Made by a program: the position numbers and the translations under genes. A DNA stretch of 64,000 nucleotides from Hyphomicrobiales bacterium (GTDB taxonomy: Bacteria > Pseudomonadota > Alphaproteobacteria > Rhizobiales > Beijerinckiaceae). Each line of letters begins with the position of its first letter. Position 1 is the first letter of the stretch. The stretch is from the NCBI GenBank assembly GCA_028868735.1, contig JAGWTW010000002.1:1-64000 (forward strand), in the 5' to 3' direction. The notes beneath the pieces were generated by a model. It saw only the letters and a program-made list of their open reading frames with translations. It was not told where the DNA came from and did no database searches. Shown here one piece after another: positions 25,072 through 34,547 of the stretch.

Positions 25072-25503
25072 CTAGGCGCCGGAACCGGCGCGAGTCTCGC
25101 GCTGCTTTTGCGAAAGCAATTGACGCAGGACTTCCTGGTTCGGGCAATAGGCTTCGACCTCCCGAGAGAAACGTCCGGCGTCCAGATCGGCGCCGCACTT
25201 GATCCAGTCCTTGCACATGGAGCAGGTGCGATGAAGGTCGGCCATCGCGACCGGCAGCTCCCGCTCGAACCGCTCCTTGTCGAGCTCGAGCAAGCCGAGG
25301 ACCCGCTCGAGACCTTCCGATGTCAGCGAGCTGGCCGCCATCGCCGACAAGGCGCCTTCGCTGACGTTGAGTTCGCTCAGGACGCCCGCGCGCGTCGCCG
25401 GATCCATCGCGCTGAATTCCGCGACAAAGGCCTTGCTGCGCAACCATTGCGCGACGCGCCGGCGCAGGGCGGATCCGCAAGAAGCAATGGAATTCGCTGG
25501 CAT
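25072..25503 (-). CDS. DUF6455-family protein
   Basis: A 143-residue soluble protein. The C-terminal part has the cysteine pattern HRTCSMCKDWIKCGADL...YCPNQEVLRQL, as in DUF6455 proteins, whose function is unknown; the cysteines could bind metal. The central part is helical (VLSELNVSEGALSAMAASS). The ATG at 25503 begins the conserved region. It follows the Liv operon on the same strand, 80 bases beyond its last gene, but may have its own promoter. Confidence 0.7.
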   Translation of the reverse strand: MPANSIASCGSALRRRVAQWLRSKAFVAEFSAMDPATRAGVLSELNVSEGALSAMAASSLTSEGLERVLGLLELDKERFERELPVAMADLHRTCSMCKDWIKCGADLDAGRFSREVEAYCPNQEVLRQLLSQKQRETRAGSGA

Positions 25504-25582
25504 CAGGGACCCCTCGCCCCTTTTCCAGCACATGACGCCGGGAACGGCCTTGATCAAAAGCAAAATCGCGCCGGCGGCGCTT

Positions 25583-26287
<705 letters not shown>

Positions 26288-26288
26288 C

Positions 26289-27050
26289 TCAGTGGCTCCT
26301 CTGCCCGAGGTAGACGCGCTTGACCGCATCATTGTGACGGATGTCGTCCGCCGACCCTTCCGCCAGCAATTCGCCGTGATGCAGAACGAGCAGCCTGTCG
26401 CTGATTCCCAGCACGAGCTTCATCTTGTGTTCGACCAGAATGATCGTGCGCTCCTGCGCGAGGCTCACGATCAGGTCCATCACGGTGCGCGTCTCCTCCG
26501 GGCTCATGCCGGCGGTCGGCTCGTCGAGCAGGAGAAGCCGCGGATCGCTCGCAAGCGCGATGCCGATCTCCAGCGCGCGCTGTTCGCCGTGCGCGAGCAA
26601 ACCGGCCGCGCGACGGGCGCGGTCGGCCAGGCCGACGCGTTCGAGAATGCGATCCGCCTTTTCCGACAAATCCCTGTAGGCCGCGCGCGGGCGCCACAGG
26701 CCGAACGTGGTGACGAGCGCCTGCGCTGCGACGCGCACGTTCTCGTGCGCGCTCAATTGCGGAAAGACGGTGGTGATCTGGAAGGATTTGACGATGCCCA
26801 TATGGGCGAAGCGATGTTGCGGAAGGCCCGTTACGTCGCGGCCGTCGAATTCGATCTTGCCGCTCGTCGGCGACAGCGCGCCGCAGAGAAGATTGAAATA
26901 AGTGCTTTTGCCTGCGCCGTTCGGGCCGATGATGGAGGTGATGGCGTTGCGACGGAACGCCGCGCTGACGCCGTTCAGCGCGCGCAGGCCGCCGAACGAC
27001 TTGGCGACATTGTCGGTGCGTAGAATGACGGGGTCTGCGTCCACGGTCAT
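26289..27050 (-). CDS. livG: ABC transporter ATP-binding protein, LivG type
   Basis: The 253-residue ATPase has Walker A GPNGAGKSTYF, a LivG-type signature region (LLAHGEQRALEI, with HGEQ in place of SGGEQ, usual for LivG) and Walker B LLLDEPTAGM. It pairs with LivF. Its ATG overlaps the livM stop (ATGA). A much longer frame continues upstream in the same phase, but that part is antisense-free shadow of livM and not protein-like. Confidence 0.85.
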   Translation of the reverse strand: MTVDADPVILRTDNVAKSFGGLRALNGVSAAFRRNAITSIIGPNGAGKSTYFNLLCGALSPTSGKIEFDGRDVTGLPQHRFAHMGIVKSFQITTVFPQLSAHENVRVAAQALVTTFGLWRPRAAYRDLSEKADRILERVGLADRARRAAGLLAHGEQRALEIGIALASDPRLLLLDEPTAGMSPEETRTVMDLIVSLAQERTIILVEHKMKLVLGISDRLLVLHHGELLAEGSADDIRHNDAVKRVYLGQRSH

Positions 27051-28045
27051 TTTTCGAGCCGTTCGAGCAACGTGCCCCACAGGCCGCGGGGGAAGAAAAG
27101 CACGCAGATGACGAAGGCGGCGCCCACGATCAACTGCCAGTGAACCGTCCACAGGGATACGAGATTTTCGAGCATCAGGAAGATCGCCGCGCCGATGAAC
27201 GGTCCGAAAAAGGTTCCCATCCCGCCGAGCAGGCTCATCATCACCACGAGCCCTGACGTATCGTAATGCAAGGTTTCGATCGGGACGATCGAGAGATGCA
27301 GCGCGAGCAGCGCGCCGGCAAGTCCGCAGAATCCGCCGGACAGGACGAAAGCGACGAAGCGCACGAGCGGCACGTTGTAGCCGGACGCCCGCGCACGCGC
27401 CTCGTTCTCGCGCACGGCCTCGATCACCGCGCCGAACGGCGAGGCGAGTATGCGCGACAGCACGAACAGGGAAGCGATGACGAAGGCCGCAAGCACGTAG
27501 TAACGCGTGAGCGGATCGACGAAATCGAGATGCAGCCCGAACAGATCGATGGTCTTCACGTCGACGCCGCGCAGCCCGTTCTCGCCGCCGGTCCAGCCGA
27601 CCGCTTCGTAGAACAGGTAGTAGACGCATTGCGAGAGGGCGAGCGTCACCATCGCGAAATAGATGCCGCGCGTCCGGATGGCGAGCGCGCCGATGATCGC
27701 GGCGACGATCATGCCGCTGACCGCGCCGACGATGATGGCCGCCCACCAGGGCGCGCCGAAGTGAACGAAGGCGATGCCGCATAAATAGGCGCCGGCGCCG
27801 AACAGCGCCGAATGGCCGAAGGACAGGACGCCGAGATAGCCGAACAGGAGGTTGAACCCGAGCGCGTAGAGCCCGTAGACCAGGATGAGGACGGCGAGCG
27901 CCTTGAACGGCGCGATCAGCGGAAAGACGAGAATGACGGCTGCAGCCAATGCGGCCCTGTGGCGACGCGCCCACCCGAGCGCGCCCGCTTCTCTGAAGGC
28001 GGCGCTGCTGCGCGCCGGTCGCCCTGTCGTTCGCTCGAGCGTCAT
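27047..28045 (-). CDS. livM: ABC transporter permease, LivM type
   Basis: A 332-residue inner-membrane permease with about ten hydrophobic helices and the conserved LivM stretches LLFGYLGVLSFGHSALFGAGAY, the cytoplasmic EAA-like loop (ENEARARASGYNVPLVRF), and GGMGTFFGPFIGA. The first 30 residues are basic and cytoplasmic. The ATG at 28045 lies two bases from the livH stop codon, so the two permease genes are translationally linked. Confidence 0.85.
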   Translation of the reverse strand: MTLERTTGRPARSSAAFREAGALGWARRHRAALAAAVILVFPLIAPFKALAVLILVYGLYALGFNLLFGYLGVLSFGHSALFGAGAYLCGIAFVHFGAPWWAAIIVGAVSGMIVAAIIGALAIRTRGIYFAMVTLALSQCVYYLFYEAVGWTGGENGLRGVDVKTIDLFGLHLDFVDPLTRYYVLAAFVIASLFVLSRILASPFGAVIEAVRENEARARASGYNVPLVRFVAFVLSGGFCGLAGALLALHLSIVPIETLHYDTSGLVVMMSLLGGMGTFFGPFIGAAIFLMLENLVSLWTVHWQLIVGAAFVICVLFFPRGLWGTLLERLEK

Positions 28046-28047
28046 CG

Positions 28048-28932
28048 TCAGCTCATCAATCCGGCGCGGCCGAAAAAGCCTTGCGGCCTGATCAGGAGCA
28101 CGATCGCCATCAGCGCGAAGATCGCGACGCGCGACATTTCCGGCGCGAACAACGAGGTCATGCTGACGACGATCCCGACGAGCAGGCCGGCGACCGCGGC
28201 GCCCGCCAGCGAGCCCATGCCGCCGACGACCACGACCACGAAAGCCTCGGCCAGGATGGGACCGCCCATTTCCGGAATGACGCCCTGCAGCGGCGCGGAC
28301 AACAGGCCCGCGAGCGCCGCAATGCCCGTGCCGAGCCCGAACACGATCAGCCATACGCGCGAAACATCGACGCCGAGCACGCGGACGATCTGCGGATCGC
28401 GCGCGCCGGCGCGAATGATGAGTCCGAAGCTGGTCTTCTCCAGGAAGAACCAGAGCGCGGCGAGGATGACGGCCGTCGCGGCGATGACGAACAGGCGGTA
28501 GAGCGGGAAATAGCCGACGCCGATGTCGACTGCGCCCTGCAAGGCCTCCGGCGTGTCGACGGGATAGCCGGTATTGCCGAAGGCGACGCGCACCAGTTCG
28601 ACGATGATGTAACTGAGGCCGAAGGTCAGCAGCAGCGGATAGTCGATGCCGCGTCCATACAGCGGACGGATGAGAACGCGCTCGACCGCAAGGCCGACGC
28701 CGGCGACGGCGAGCGGCGCGACCACGAGCGCGATCCAGAAATTCGCGCCGTGCATCATCAGCCACAGGCCGACATAGGCGCCGAGCATGTAGAAGGCGCC
28801 ATGCGCGAAATTCACGACGGTGAGCATGCCGAAGATCAGCGACAGGCCCACCGCCATGAGAATGTAGAGCGCGCCGAGCGCGACGCCCGTGAACAGCTGC
28901 AGACCGAGAAGGTCGAGCGACAATCCGTTCAA
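28048..28932 (-). CDS. livH: ABC transporter permease, LivH type
   Basis: A 294-residue inner-membrane permease with the LivH hallmarks ALGALYILMAVGLSLIFGMLTVVNFAHGAFYM and the C-terminal GGMGSLAGAAVAGLLVG. No ATG fits the start: I chose the TTG at 28932, which follows GGGAG and gives the usual family length. The longer frame upstream is not membrane-like. It forms the translocation pore with LivM. Confidence 0.8.
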   Translation of the reverse strand: MNGLSLDLLGLQLFTGVALGALYILMAVGLSLIFGMLTVVNFAHGAFYMLGAYVGLWLMMHGANFWIALVVAPLAVAGVGLAVERVLIRPLYGRGIDYPLLLTFGLSYIIVELVRVAFGNTGYPVDTPEALQGAVDIGVGYFPLYRLFVIAATAVILAALWFFLEKTSFGLIIRAGARDPQIVRVLGVDVSRVWLIVFGLGTGIAALAGLLSAPLQGVIPEMGGPILAEAFVVVVVGGMGSLAGAAVAGLLVGIVVSMTSLFAPEMSRVAIFALMAIVLLIRPQGFFGRAGLMS

Positions 28933-28966
28933 AATCCCGTCTCCCTCATTCCGCAGCCGGTCCGCG

Positions 28967-30205
28967 CTAGGTGTGGCCGAGTTCCTGGCACGTGCGCAGG
29001 TTCGCCTCGTTCGGTTCGTCGGTCGCAACGATGTTGAAGACGTCCGGATCGTTCGCGGGCGCGTTCTTCGATTCGATGATGAAGACCGACTGCACGGACT
29101 GGTGATCGCATTTGCGATAATATTCCGGTCCTTTGTAATAGTCGTACTTCAGCGCTTCCATGGCCGGAATCACCGCTTCGGACGCCGTGCTGCCCGCCGC
29201 GCGCGCCGCCATCAGGAAGGTCTTGACCCCCGCATAGGCGAGCGAGCCGTAGTCGGACGGCACCTTGCCGTCGTGCATCTTGCGGAAGCGGTCGTTGAAG
29301 ACTTTCGCCGAAGGCGTCGTCTTTTCCATGCCCCAGTAATAGGACGTGCCGCCGACGACGCCGTCGAAGGCCTGCGCGCCAGCCGCCAGTCGACCGGTGT
29401 AGAGCAGGATCGGCGCGACGATCTTCATCTGCTTCTTCATGCCGAAGTCGGTCGCCTGCTTCAGCGCGATCTGCTGGTCGCGGCCGAAATTGCTGATGAT
29501 GAGAATGTCCGGCTTCAGCGCCTGGATGCGCGGCAGCAGGGCGGAGAAATCCGTCGCGCCGAGCGGATGCCGGATGTCGGCGAGCGTTTCGATTCCGAAC
29601 GCCTTGCCCGCCGCCTGGAAGCCGTTGACCATTTCGTAGCCGTAGGCGTAGTCGGCGGTCAGGAACACGACCTTCTTGCCGAATTTCTGAAAGGCGTATC
29701 GACCGACGGCGCCCGCGGTCATATGCGGATTGAGCGCCTCGTGGAACGTGTAGGGGCTGAAGTCCTTCGCTTCGTTGATCGTGTCGGACTGGCTGATCGA
29801 ATTGTAGAGAACCTTGCGCGCCTTGGTGACGTTGTTGACGGCGAGCTGCACCGCCGCCGACAGGCTGCCGACGACGAAATCGACCTTGTCGCCTTCCACC
29901 AGTTCGAGCGCGCGCGTCGCGGCTTCGCCGGGATTGAGCTTGTCGTCGCGCACGAGCAGTTCGGCCATGCGGCCCTTCAGGCCGCCGGTCTCATTGAATT
30001 CCGCTATGGCGACCTGCGCGGCGCGGACCTGATCCTGCGCTTCGGCGCCATAGGGCCCGGTGAGCGGCACGGGGAAGCCGACCTTGATGTTGCCCTGCTG
30101 CGCGCGCGCGATGTTGAACGAGAAGGGCGCGGCGAGGCTGGCGCCTGCGCCGGCCACGATCGCGCGGCGGCTAATGCTCGTAAACTTCCTGGCGTCGTCC
30201 GTCAT
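28967..30205 (-). CDS. Branched-chain-amino-acid-type ABC transporter substrate-binding protein
   Basis: The 412-residue periplasmic binding protein starts with a twin-arginine-like signal (SRRAIVAGAGASLAAPFSFNIARAQ). The mature type I fold begins NIKVGFPVPLTGPYGAEA. It delivers the substrate to LivHMGF encoded downstream. Its gene directly follows the molybdenum hydroxylase genes in the same operon, so the likely cargo is the hydroxylase substrate, an aromatic or heteroaromatic compound, rather than leucine. The nature of the ligand is inference from context. Confidence 0.85.
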   Translation of the reverse strand: MTDDARKFTSISRRAIVAGAGASLAAPFSFNIARAQQGNIKVGFPVPLTGPYGAEAQDQVRAAQVAIAEFNETGGLKGRMAELLVRDDKLNPGEAATRALELVEGDKVDFVVGSLSAAVQLAVNNVTKARKVLYNSISQSDTINEAKDFSPYTFHEALNPHMTAGAVGRYAFQKFGKKVVFLTADYAYGYEMVNGFQAAGKAFGIETLADIRHPLGATDFSALLPRIQALKPDILIISNFGRDQQIALKQATDFGMKKQMKIVAPILLYTGRLAAGAQAFDGVVGGTSYYWGMEKTTPSAKVFNDRFRKMHDGKVPSDYGSLAYAGVKTFLMAARAAGSTASEAVIPAMEALKYDYYKGPEYYRKCDHQSVQSVFIIESKNAPANDPDVFNIVATDEPNEANLRTCQELGHT

Positions 30206-30232
30206 GTCTTCCTCCCTGACATTCTCTGACCT

Positions 30233-32617
30233 TCAAGAAATCGCCCCGATCGCGCGCAGAACCAGTTCCGGCGTCAGCGGAATTTCGGAGATGACGGCGC
30301 CGAACGGCGCGAGCGCGTCGTTGACCGCGTTCGCCACGGCCGCCGCGGCGCCGGCCGTGCCGGCTTCGCCCGCGCCCTTGGCGCCGAGTTCGGACTCCTG
30401 CGTCGGGGTCTCGACATGCGCGACCTCGATATCCGGCATTTCGCCCGCCATCGGCACGAGATAGTCGGCCATGTTGGCGTTGAGCATCTGTCCGCGTTCG
30501 TCGTAGCGGCAATGTTCGAACAGCGCGGCGCCAAGCCCCTGCACGACGCCGCCCCTGATCTGCTCGTCGACAAGCTGCGGATTGATGACGCGGCCGCAAT
30601 CCTCGACGACCCAGTGCCTGAGCAGCTTGACGAATCCCGTGCGGACGTCGACCTCGATCGAGGCCGCCTGCACGCCGTTGGTGAAGGCGAACGGAAATTT
30701 GCGCGGCGCGTAATGGCGCGTGGCGATGAGTTCGGCCTGGAAATCCGGCGGCAGCGTATCCGGCCGAAAGTAGGCGATGCGCGCGATTTCATCGAGCCCG
30801 ATTCGCGCATGGCCTTCGGCGTCGACGATCTCGCCGCCTGCGATGTCGAGAGCGGCGGCTTCGGTCTGCAGGATCGCGGCCGCGACCGAGAGTATGTTGT
30901 CGCGCAAAGCGCGGCCCGCGCGCCAGGCGGCTTCCCCGCCGATGCCAGCCCCGCGCGAGGCCCATGTGCCGCCGCCGTACGGAACATTGTCGGTGTCGCC
31001 GAGGATGACGCGCACCCGTTCGAGCGGCGCGCCGACGGCCGTCGCGACGACCTGCGCGATGATCGCTTCCGATCCCTGCCCCTGTTCGGTGATGCTGGTC
31101 TGGCAGACGATCGCGCCCGAAGCGTCGAGCCGCACGGCCGCGCCGTCCTGCGATGAAATGCGCGCGCCGCCGACGCCGTAGAAGGCCGCGCTCGGGTTCG
31201 TGACCTCGATGAAGGAAGCGATCCCGACGCCGCGATAGACGCCTTGCTCGCGCAACCGCGCCTGCTCGGCGCGCAGCGCCTCGTAATCCATCATCGCGAG
31301 AATTTTCTCGAGCGCGGCGTGGTGCGAGAGCGCCTCGAATTTCATGCCGGCGGCGGATTCTGCCGGATAACAATCGTCCGGCAGCAGATTGCGCCTGCGG
31401 ATCTCGACGGGGTCCATGCCGATCGCAGCCGCGGCGCGATCGACGAGGCCTTCCGTCACGGAGCATGCGATGGGGTGGCCGACCGCGCGATACTGGCAGG
31501 TGACATTCTTGTTCTGGAACGCGACGCGCGCCCGCGCCCGATAATTCTTCACCGCATAGGGGCCGCCGACGAGGTTGACGACCTGGTTCGCCTCGATGGC
31601 GGACGTGCGCGGATAGACGGAATAAGGACCGATGCCCGTCCTGTCGTCGATCTCGAAGGCGAGAATCGTTCCGTCCTTCCGGACGGCGACGCGTCCCTTG
31701 CAGCGGTGGTCGCGCGCGTGAATGTCGGTGAGGAAACTCTCGACGCGGTCGGCGACATGCTTGACCGGCCGCTTGAGGAGTTTCGACAGCGCGACCGTCG
31801 CCATGTCGTCGGCATAGACGTGGACCTTGATTCCGAAAGAGCCGCCGACGTCCTTGCAGAGCACGCGCACCTGCGCTTCGGCGAGGCCGAGGTGCCTGGC
31901 GATGATGTTCTGCATCATGTGCGGCGCCTGCGTGCCCTGATAGACGGTCAGCCGCTGTTCGCCGGGATTCCAGTCGGCGACGATCGAGCGCGCTTCCAGC
32001 GTCACGCCGGTATGGCGCGCAAACACGAATTCGGCTTCGGCCACGGCGTCGGCTTGCGCGAAGGCCGCATCGACTTCGCCGACGTCGAGACGACGTTCGA
32101 AGGCGATGTTGTCGCCGAAATCGGGATGGATCGGCGCCGCGCCTGCCGCGAGCGCGTCGTCCATGTCGGCCGTGACGGGCAATTCCTCGTATTCGACCAG
32201 GACGCGCGCGGCGGCGTCCTCGGCTTCCGCGCGCGACGCGGCGACGACGGCTGCGACCGCCTCGCCGACCCAGCAGGCGCGGTCGACCGCGATGGCGTGC
32301 TGCGGCGGCGATTTCAATCCCTTGAGATGCGTGAGAACGCCGACCCAGGGCGTGCAGACATTCGCAAGCTCGGCGCCGGTCACGACGGCGACGACGCCCT
32401 TGCCCTTTCTTGCGTCGGCGGCGTCGATCGAGACGATGCGCGCATGCGCATAGGGCGAACGCACGAACACGACATGCGCCATGCGCGGCAGCGAAATGTC
32501 GCTGACATATTGTCCGCGGCCTTCCAGAAGCCTGCCGAGATTCGGCCGCGGAACGGCGCGCCCGATATAGGAATTCGGGCGATCGAGCGCGCTCAGGGGC
32601 GACGTGCGTTCGGTCAC
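30233..32617 (-). CDS. Molybdenum hydroxylase large subunit (xanthine dehydrogenase/CO dehydrogenase family)
   Basis: The 794-residue subunit binds the molybdenum-cytosine-dinucleotide cofactor. An N-terminal a/b hammerhead domain (YIGRAVPRPNLGRLLEGRGQYVSD) precedes the Mo-binding domains, and the catalytic Glu lies in the C-terminal GAKGAGEAGTAGAAAAV motif. With the FeS and FAD subunits just upstream it makes a complete three-subunit enzyme that hydroxylates a carbon using water. The GTG start at 32617 overlaps the stop of the small-subunit gene. Close family members act on CO, nicotinate, isoquinoline or similar rings; CO-dehydrogenase active-site loop VAYRCSFR is not seen, so CO is unlikely. 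Confidence 0.85.
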   Translation of the reverse strand: MTERTSPLSALDRPNSYIGRAVPRPNLGRLLEGRGQYVSDISLPRMAHVVFVRSPYAHARIVSIDAADARKGKGVVAVVTGAELANVCTPWVGVLTHLKGLKSPPQHAIAVDRACWVGEAVAAVVAASRAEAEDAAARVLVEYEELPVTADMDDALAAGAAPIHPDFGDNIAFERRLDVGEVDAAFAQADAVAEAEFVFARHTGVTLEARSIVADWNPGEQRLTVYQGTQAPHMMQNIIARHLGLAEAQVRVLCKDVGGSFGIKVHVYADDMATVALSKLLKRPVKHVADRVESFLTDIHARDHRCKGRVAVRKDGTILAFEIDDRTGIGPYSVYPRTSAIEANQVVNLVGGPYAVKNYRARARVAFQNKNVTCQYRAVGHPIACSVTEGLVDRAAAAIGMDPVEIRRRNLLPDDCYPAESAAGMKFEALSHHAALEKILAMMDYEALRAEQARLREQGVYRGVGIASFIEVTNPSAAFYGVGGARISSQDGAAVRLDASGAIVCQTSITEQGQGSEAIIAQVVATAVGAPLERVRVILGDTDNVPYGGGTWASRGAGIGGEAAWRAGRALRDNILSVAAAILQTEAAALDIAGGEIVDAEGHARIGLDEIARIAYFRPDTLPPDFQAELIATRHYAPRKFPFAFTNGVQAASIEVDVRTGFVKLLRHWVVEDCGRVINPQLVDEQIRGGVVQGLGAALFEHCRYDERGQMLNANMADYLVPMAGEMPDIEVAHVETPTQESELGAKGAGEAGTAGAAAAVANAVNDALAPFGAVISEIPLTPELVLRAIGAIS

Positions 32618-33105
32618 GCCGGCCCTCCCCTGCGCTGGCGCGCCGTCTCTTCCACCGCATCGACGATGGCGTGATAGCCGGTGCAGCGGCAGTAATTTCC
32701 GGAGAGATGATCGCGAATTTCTTCGCGCGACGGCGCAGCGTTCTCCAGCAGCAGTTCCTGCGCGCTCAAGAGCATCGCGGGCGTGCAATAGCCGCATTGC
32801 AGGGCGTTGCGTTTCTCGAACGCCGCCTGAAGGTCCGCGATTTCGCCGGAATCGGACACGCCCTCGATGGTTTCGACTGCGCCTCCGTCGGCCTGCGCGG
32901 CGAGCGTCAGGCAGGCGCGCACGACGGCGCCGTCGAGCCGTACGCCGCAGGCGCCGCAGACGCCATGCTCGCAGCCGATGTGCGTGCCCGTCAGACCCAA
33001 TGTCTCTCGCAGAAAATCGGCGAGGTGCTGGCGCGGCGCGACCTCGGCTTCGACGGGCTCGCCGTTGACCTCGAGACTGATCCTGATGCGGCGCGCGCTC
33101 ATCAT
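32614..33105 (-). CDS. Molybdenum hydroxylase [2Fe-2S] subunit
   Basis: The 163-residue subunit has a plant-type ferredoxin motif at the N-terminus (GCEHGVCGACGVRLDG) and the second cluster motif in the helical domain (QCGYCTPAM and GNYCRCTGY). It passes electrons from the Mo site to FAD. Its start overlaps the end of the FAD-subunit gene and its end overlaps the large-subunit start, so the order is FAD, FeS, Mo, as in carbon monoxide dehydrogenase-type operons. Confidence 0.9.
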   Translation of the reverse strand: MMSARRIRISLEVNGEPVEAEVAPRQHLADFLRETLGLTGTHIGCEHGVCGACGVRLDGAVVRACLTLAAQADGGAVETIEGVSDSGEIADLQAAFEKRNALQCGYCTPAMLLSAQELLLENAAPSREEIRDHLSGNYCRCTGYHAIVDAVEETARQRRGGPA

Positions 33106-33965
33106 GCCGCCTCGCGCCAGAGCGCGTCGATCGCCTGCTCCAGCGCCTCTCCGGCCAGATGCAGGCGCATGGCGCGCGAGGCGGTCGAATCCTCGACCGG
33201 ATCGAGATCGGCCGCGAGTTTCTCGCGCGCGGCCTTTCGCGTGTTTGTGTCGTTTGCCGCGCCATCGAGCGCCGCCGCTGCGGCGCGCGCGAGTTGCGGC
33301 CGGTCGCCCGTCCCGAAAAAAGCGATGCGCGGCGAAGCGAGCCGGCCGCCGCTTTTCGTCGCCGCCGCCGCGACGCCGACGATCGCGAAATCGCCGCGCC
33401 GGCGCGAAAATTCAGCGAAGCCGAAACGCCTGTCCGCGCCGAGCGCGGGGATTTCCACGGCGACGAGAATCTCGCCCGCCGCGAGCGCGGTCTCGTAGAC
33501 GCCGCGGAAGAAATCCTGCGCCGCGACGCGCCGCTCGCCGCTGCGGCTCGCGACGATCATGATTGCGTCGAGCGCGAGCGCGCAGGCCGGCAGTTCGGCT
33601 GCGGGATCGGCCTGCGCGAGAGAGCCGCCGAACGTGCCGCGATTGCGGATCGCGGGATGGGCGACATGCGCGATCGCCTGCGTCAGCAGCGGGCAGCGCG
33701 CGGCGACGAGCGCCGAGCGGGCGAGTTCGGCGTGGCGCACGAGCGCGCCGATGCGCAGGCCGTCGCCGACGGCTTCGATCCCGCGCAACGGATCGAGGCC
33801 GCCGATGTCGACGACGACGGGCGGGGCCGCGAGCCTGAGATTCAGGGCCGGCACGAGGCTCTGGCCGCCGGCGATGACGCGCGCGTCCTCGCCGCCGTCG
33901 GCGAGCAGGCGCAGCGCTTCATCGAGCGATGCGGGTCGGGCGTAGTCGAATTCGGGGGCCTTCAT
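33102..33965 (-). CDS. Molybdenum hydroxylase FAD-binding subunit
   Basis: A 287-residue subunit with the FAD motifs AGGQSLVPALNLRLA (near residue 32) and TFGGSLAQADPAAELP (near residue 110), followed by the CO-dehydrogenase flavoprotein C-terminal domain. It takes electrons from the FeS subunit and hands them to an acceptor. It is the first gene of an eight-gene operon through livF. A palindrome shared by other promoters of the island lies 33 bases upstream (33999-34012). Confidence 0.9.
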   Translation of the reverse strand: MKAPEFDYARPASLDEALRLLADGGEDARVIAGGQSLVPALNLRLAAPPVVVDIGGLDPLRGIEAVGDGLRIGALVRHAELARSALVAARCPLLTQAIAHVAHPAIRNRGTFGGSLAQADPAAELPACALALDAIMIVASRSGERRVAAQDFFRGVYETALAAGEILVAVEIPALGADRRFGFAEFSRRRGDFAIVGVAAAATKSGGRLASPRIAFFGTGDRPQLARAAAAALDGAANDTNTRKAAREKLAADLDPVEDSTASRAMRLHLAGEALEQAIDALWREAA

Positions 33966-33998
33966 CGATACAAACGGCTCGCTGCTCGTGGACTCAAT

Positions 33999-34012
33999 TT
34001 ATCGGTCGATCA
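33999..34012. promoter_or_regulatory. Shared palindrome, copy 1, upstream of the Mo-hydroxylase/Liv operon
   Basis: TTATCGGTCGATCA: the left half TTATCG is exact and the right half reads CGATCA, one base off CGATAA. It lies between the haem-binding-protein gene and the start of the operon at 33965. It fits an operator for a TetR-type dimer. Confidence 0.65.
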
Positions 34013-34013
34013 C

Positions 34014-34454
34014 TCACATTTCCGCGCCCGGGTCGCCGATGAGGCCGGCCGCCTCGACGCCCGCGAGGGCGCAGATTTCATCATTGTCCGAGACGTCGCC
34101 GGATATGCCGACGGCGCCCAGCACGTTGCTCTGGCCGTCCCGGATCAGCACGCCGCCTGGCACGGGCACCATGCGCCCGTCGGTCGCGGCCGCCAGCGCT
34201 GTGAAGAAGCCCGGCATCCTGGCTGCGCGCGAGGCGAGGTTGCGGCTGCCGAATCCCATGCCGAGCGCGCCCCACGCTTTTCCGCGCGCGATCTCGACGC
34301 GGGCGATGCCGGAGCCGTCCTCGCGCTTGACGACGACAATGTGGCCGCCCGCGTCCAGCACGACGACGGTCAGCGGCGCCATCTTGTGCGAACGGCCCGT
34401 GGCCAGTGCGACCGACGCGATCCTGTCGGCCTGCGCGAGCGTCAGCGCTTGCAT
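34014..34454 (-). CDS. GlcG/HbpS-family haem-binding-like protein
   Basis: A 146-residue protein of the GlcG/HbpS/PduO-C family: LTLAQADRIASVAL at the start, VVVLDAGGHIVVVKREDG, and PVPGGVLIRDGQSNVLGAVGISG. Members occur beside many catabolic operons; some bind haem or corrinoid, and for most the role is unknown. The ATG at 34454 begins the family region and follows a GGAGGAAAA-type site. It is divergent from the dehydrogenase gene at 34548, with a shared palindrome between them. Confidence 0.8.
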   Translation of the reverse strand: MQALTLAQADRIASVALATGRSHKMAPLTVVVLDAGGHIVVVKREDGSGIARVEIARGKAWGALGMGFGSRNLASRAARMPGFFTALAAATDGRMVPVPGGVLIRDGQSNVLGAVGISGDVSDNDEICALAGVEAAGLIGDPGAEM

Positions 34455-34490
34455 TTTCCTCCCTCGCGCCCTGCTGGGCGTCGTCATTGT

Positions 34491-34504
34491 TTATCGACCG
34501 ATCA
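34491..34504. promoter_or_regulatory. Shared palindrome, copy 2, in a divergent promoter
   Basis: TTATCGACCGATCA; on the other strand it reads TGATCGGTCGATAA. It lies between the haem-binding-like gene and the dehydrogenase gene and directly precedes an AT-rich TATATAAA stretch (34506-34513) that could be a -10 region. One protein dimer here could control both genes. Confidence 0.65.
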
Positions 34505-34547
34505 TTATATAAATCGGATGCGGGCGCAAGCAGGCGGGACGGATGGA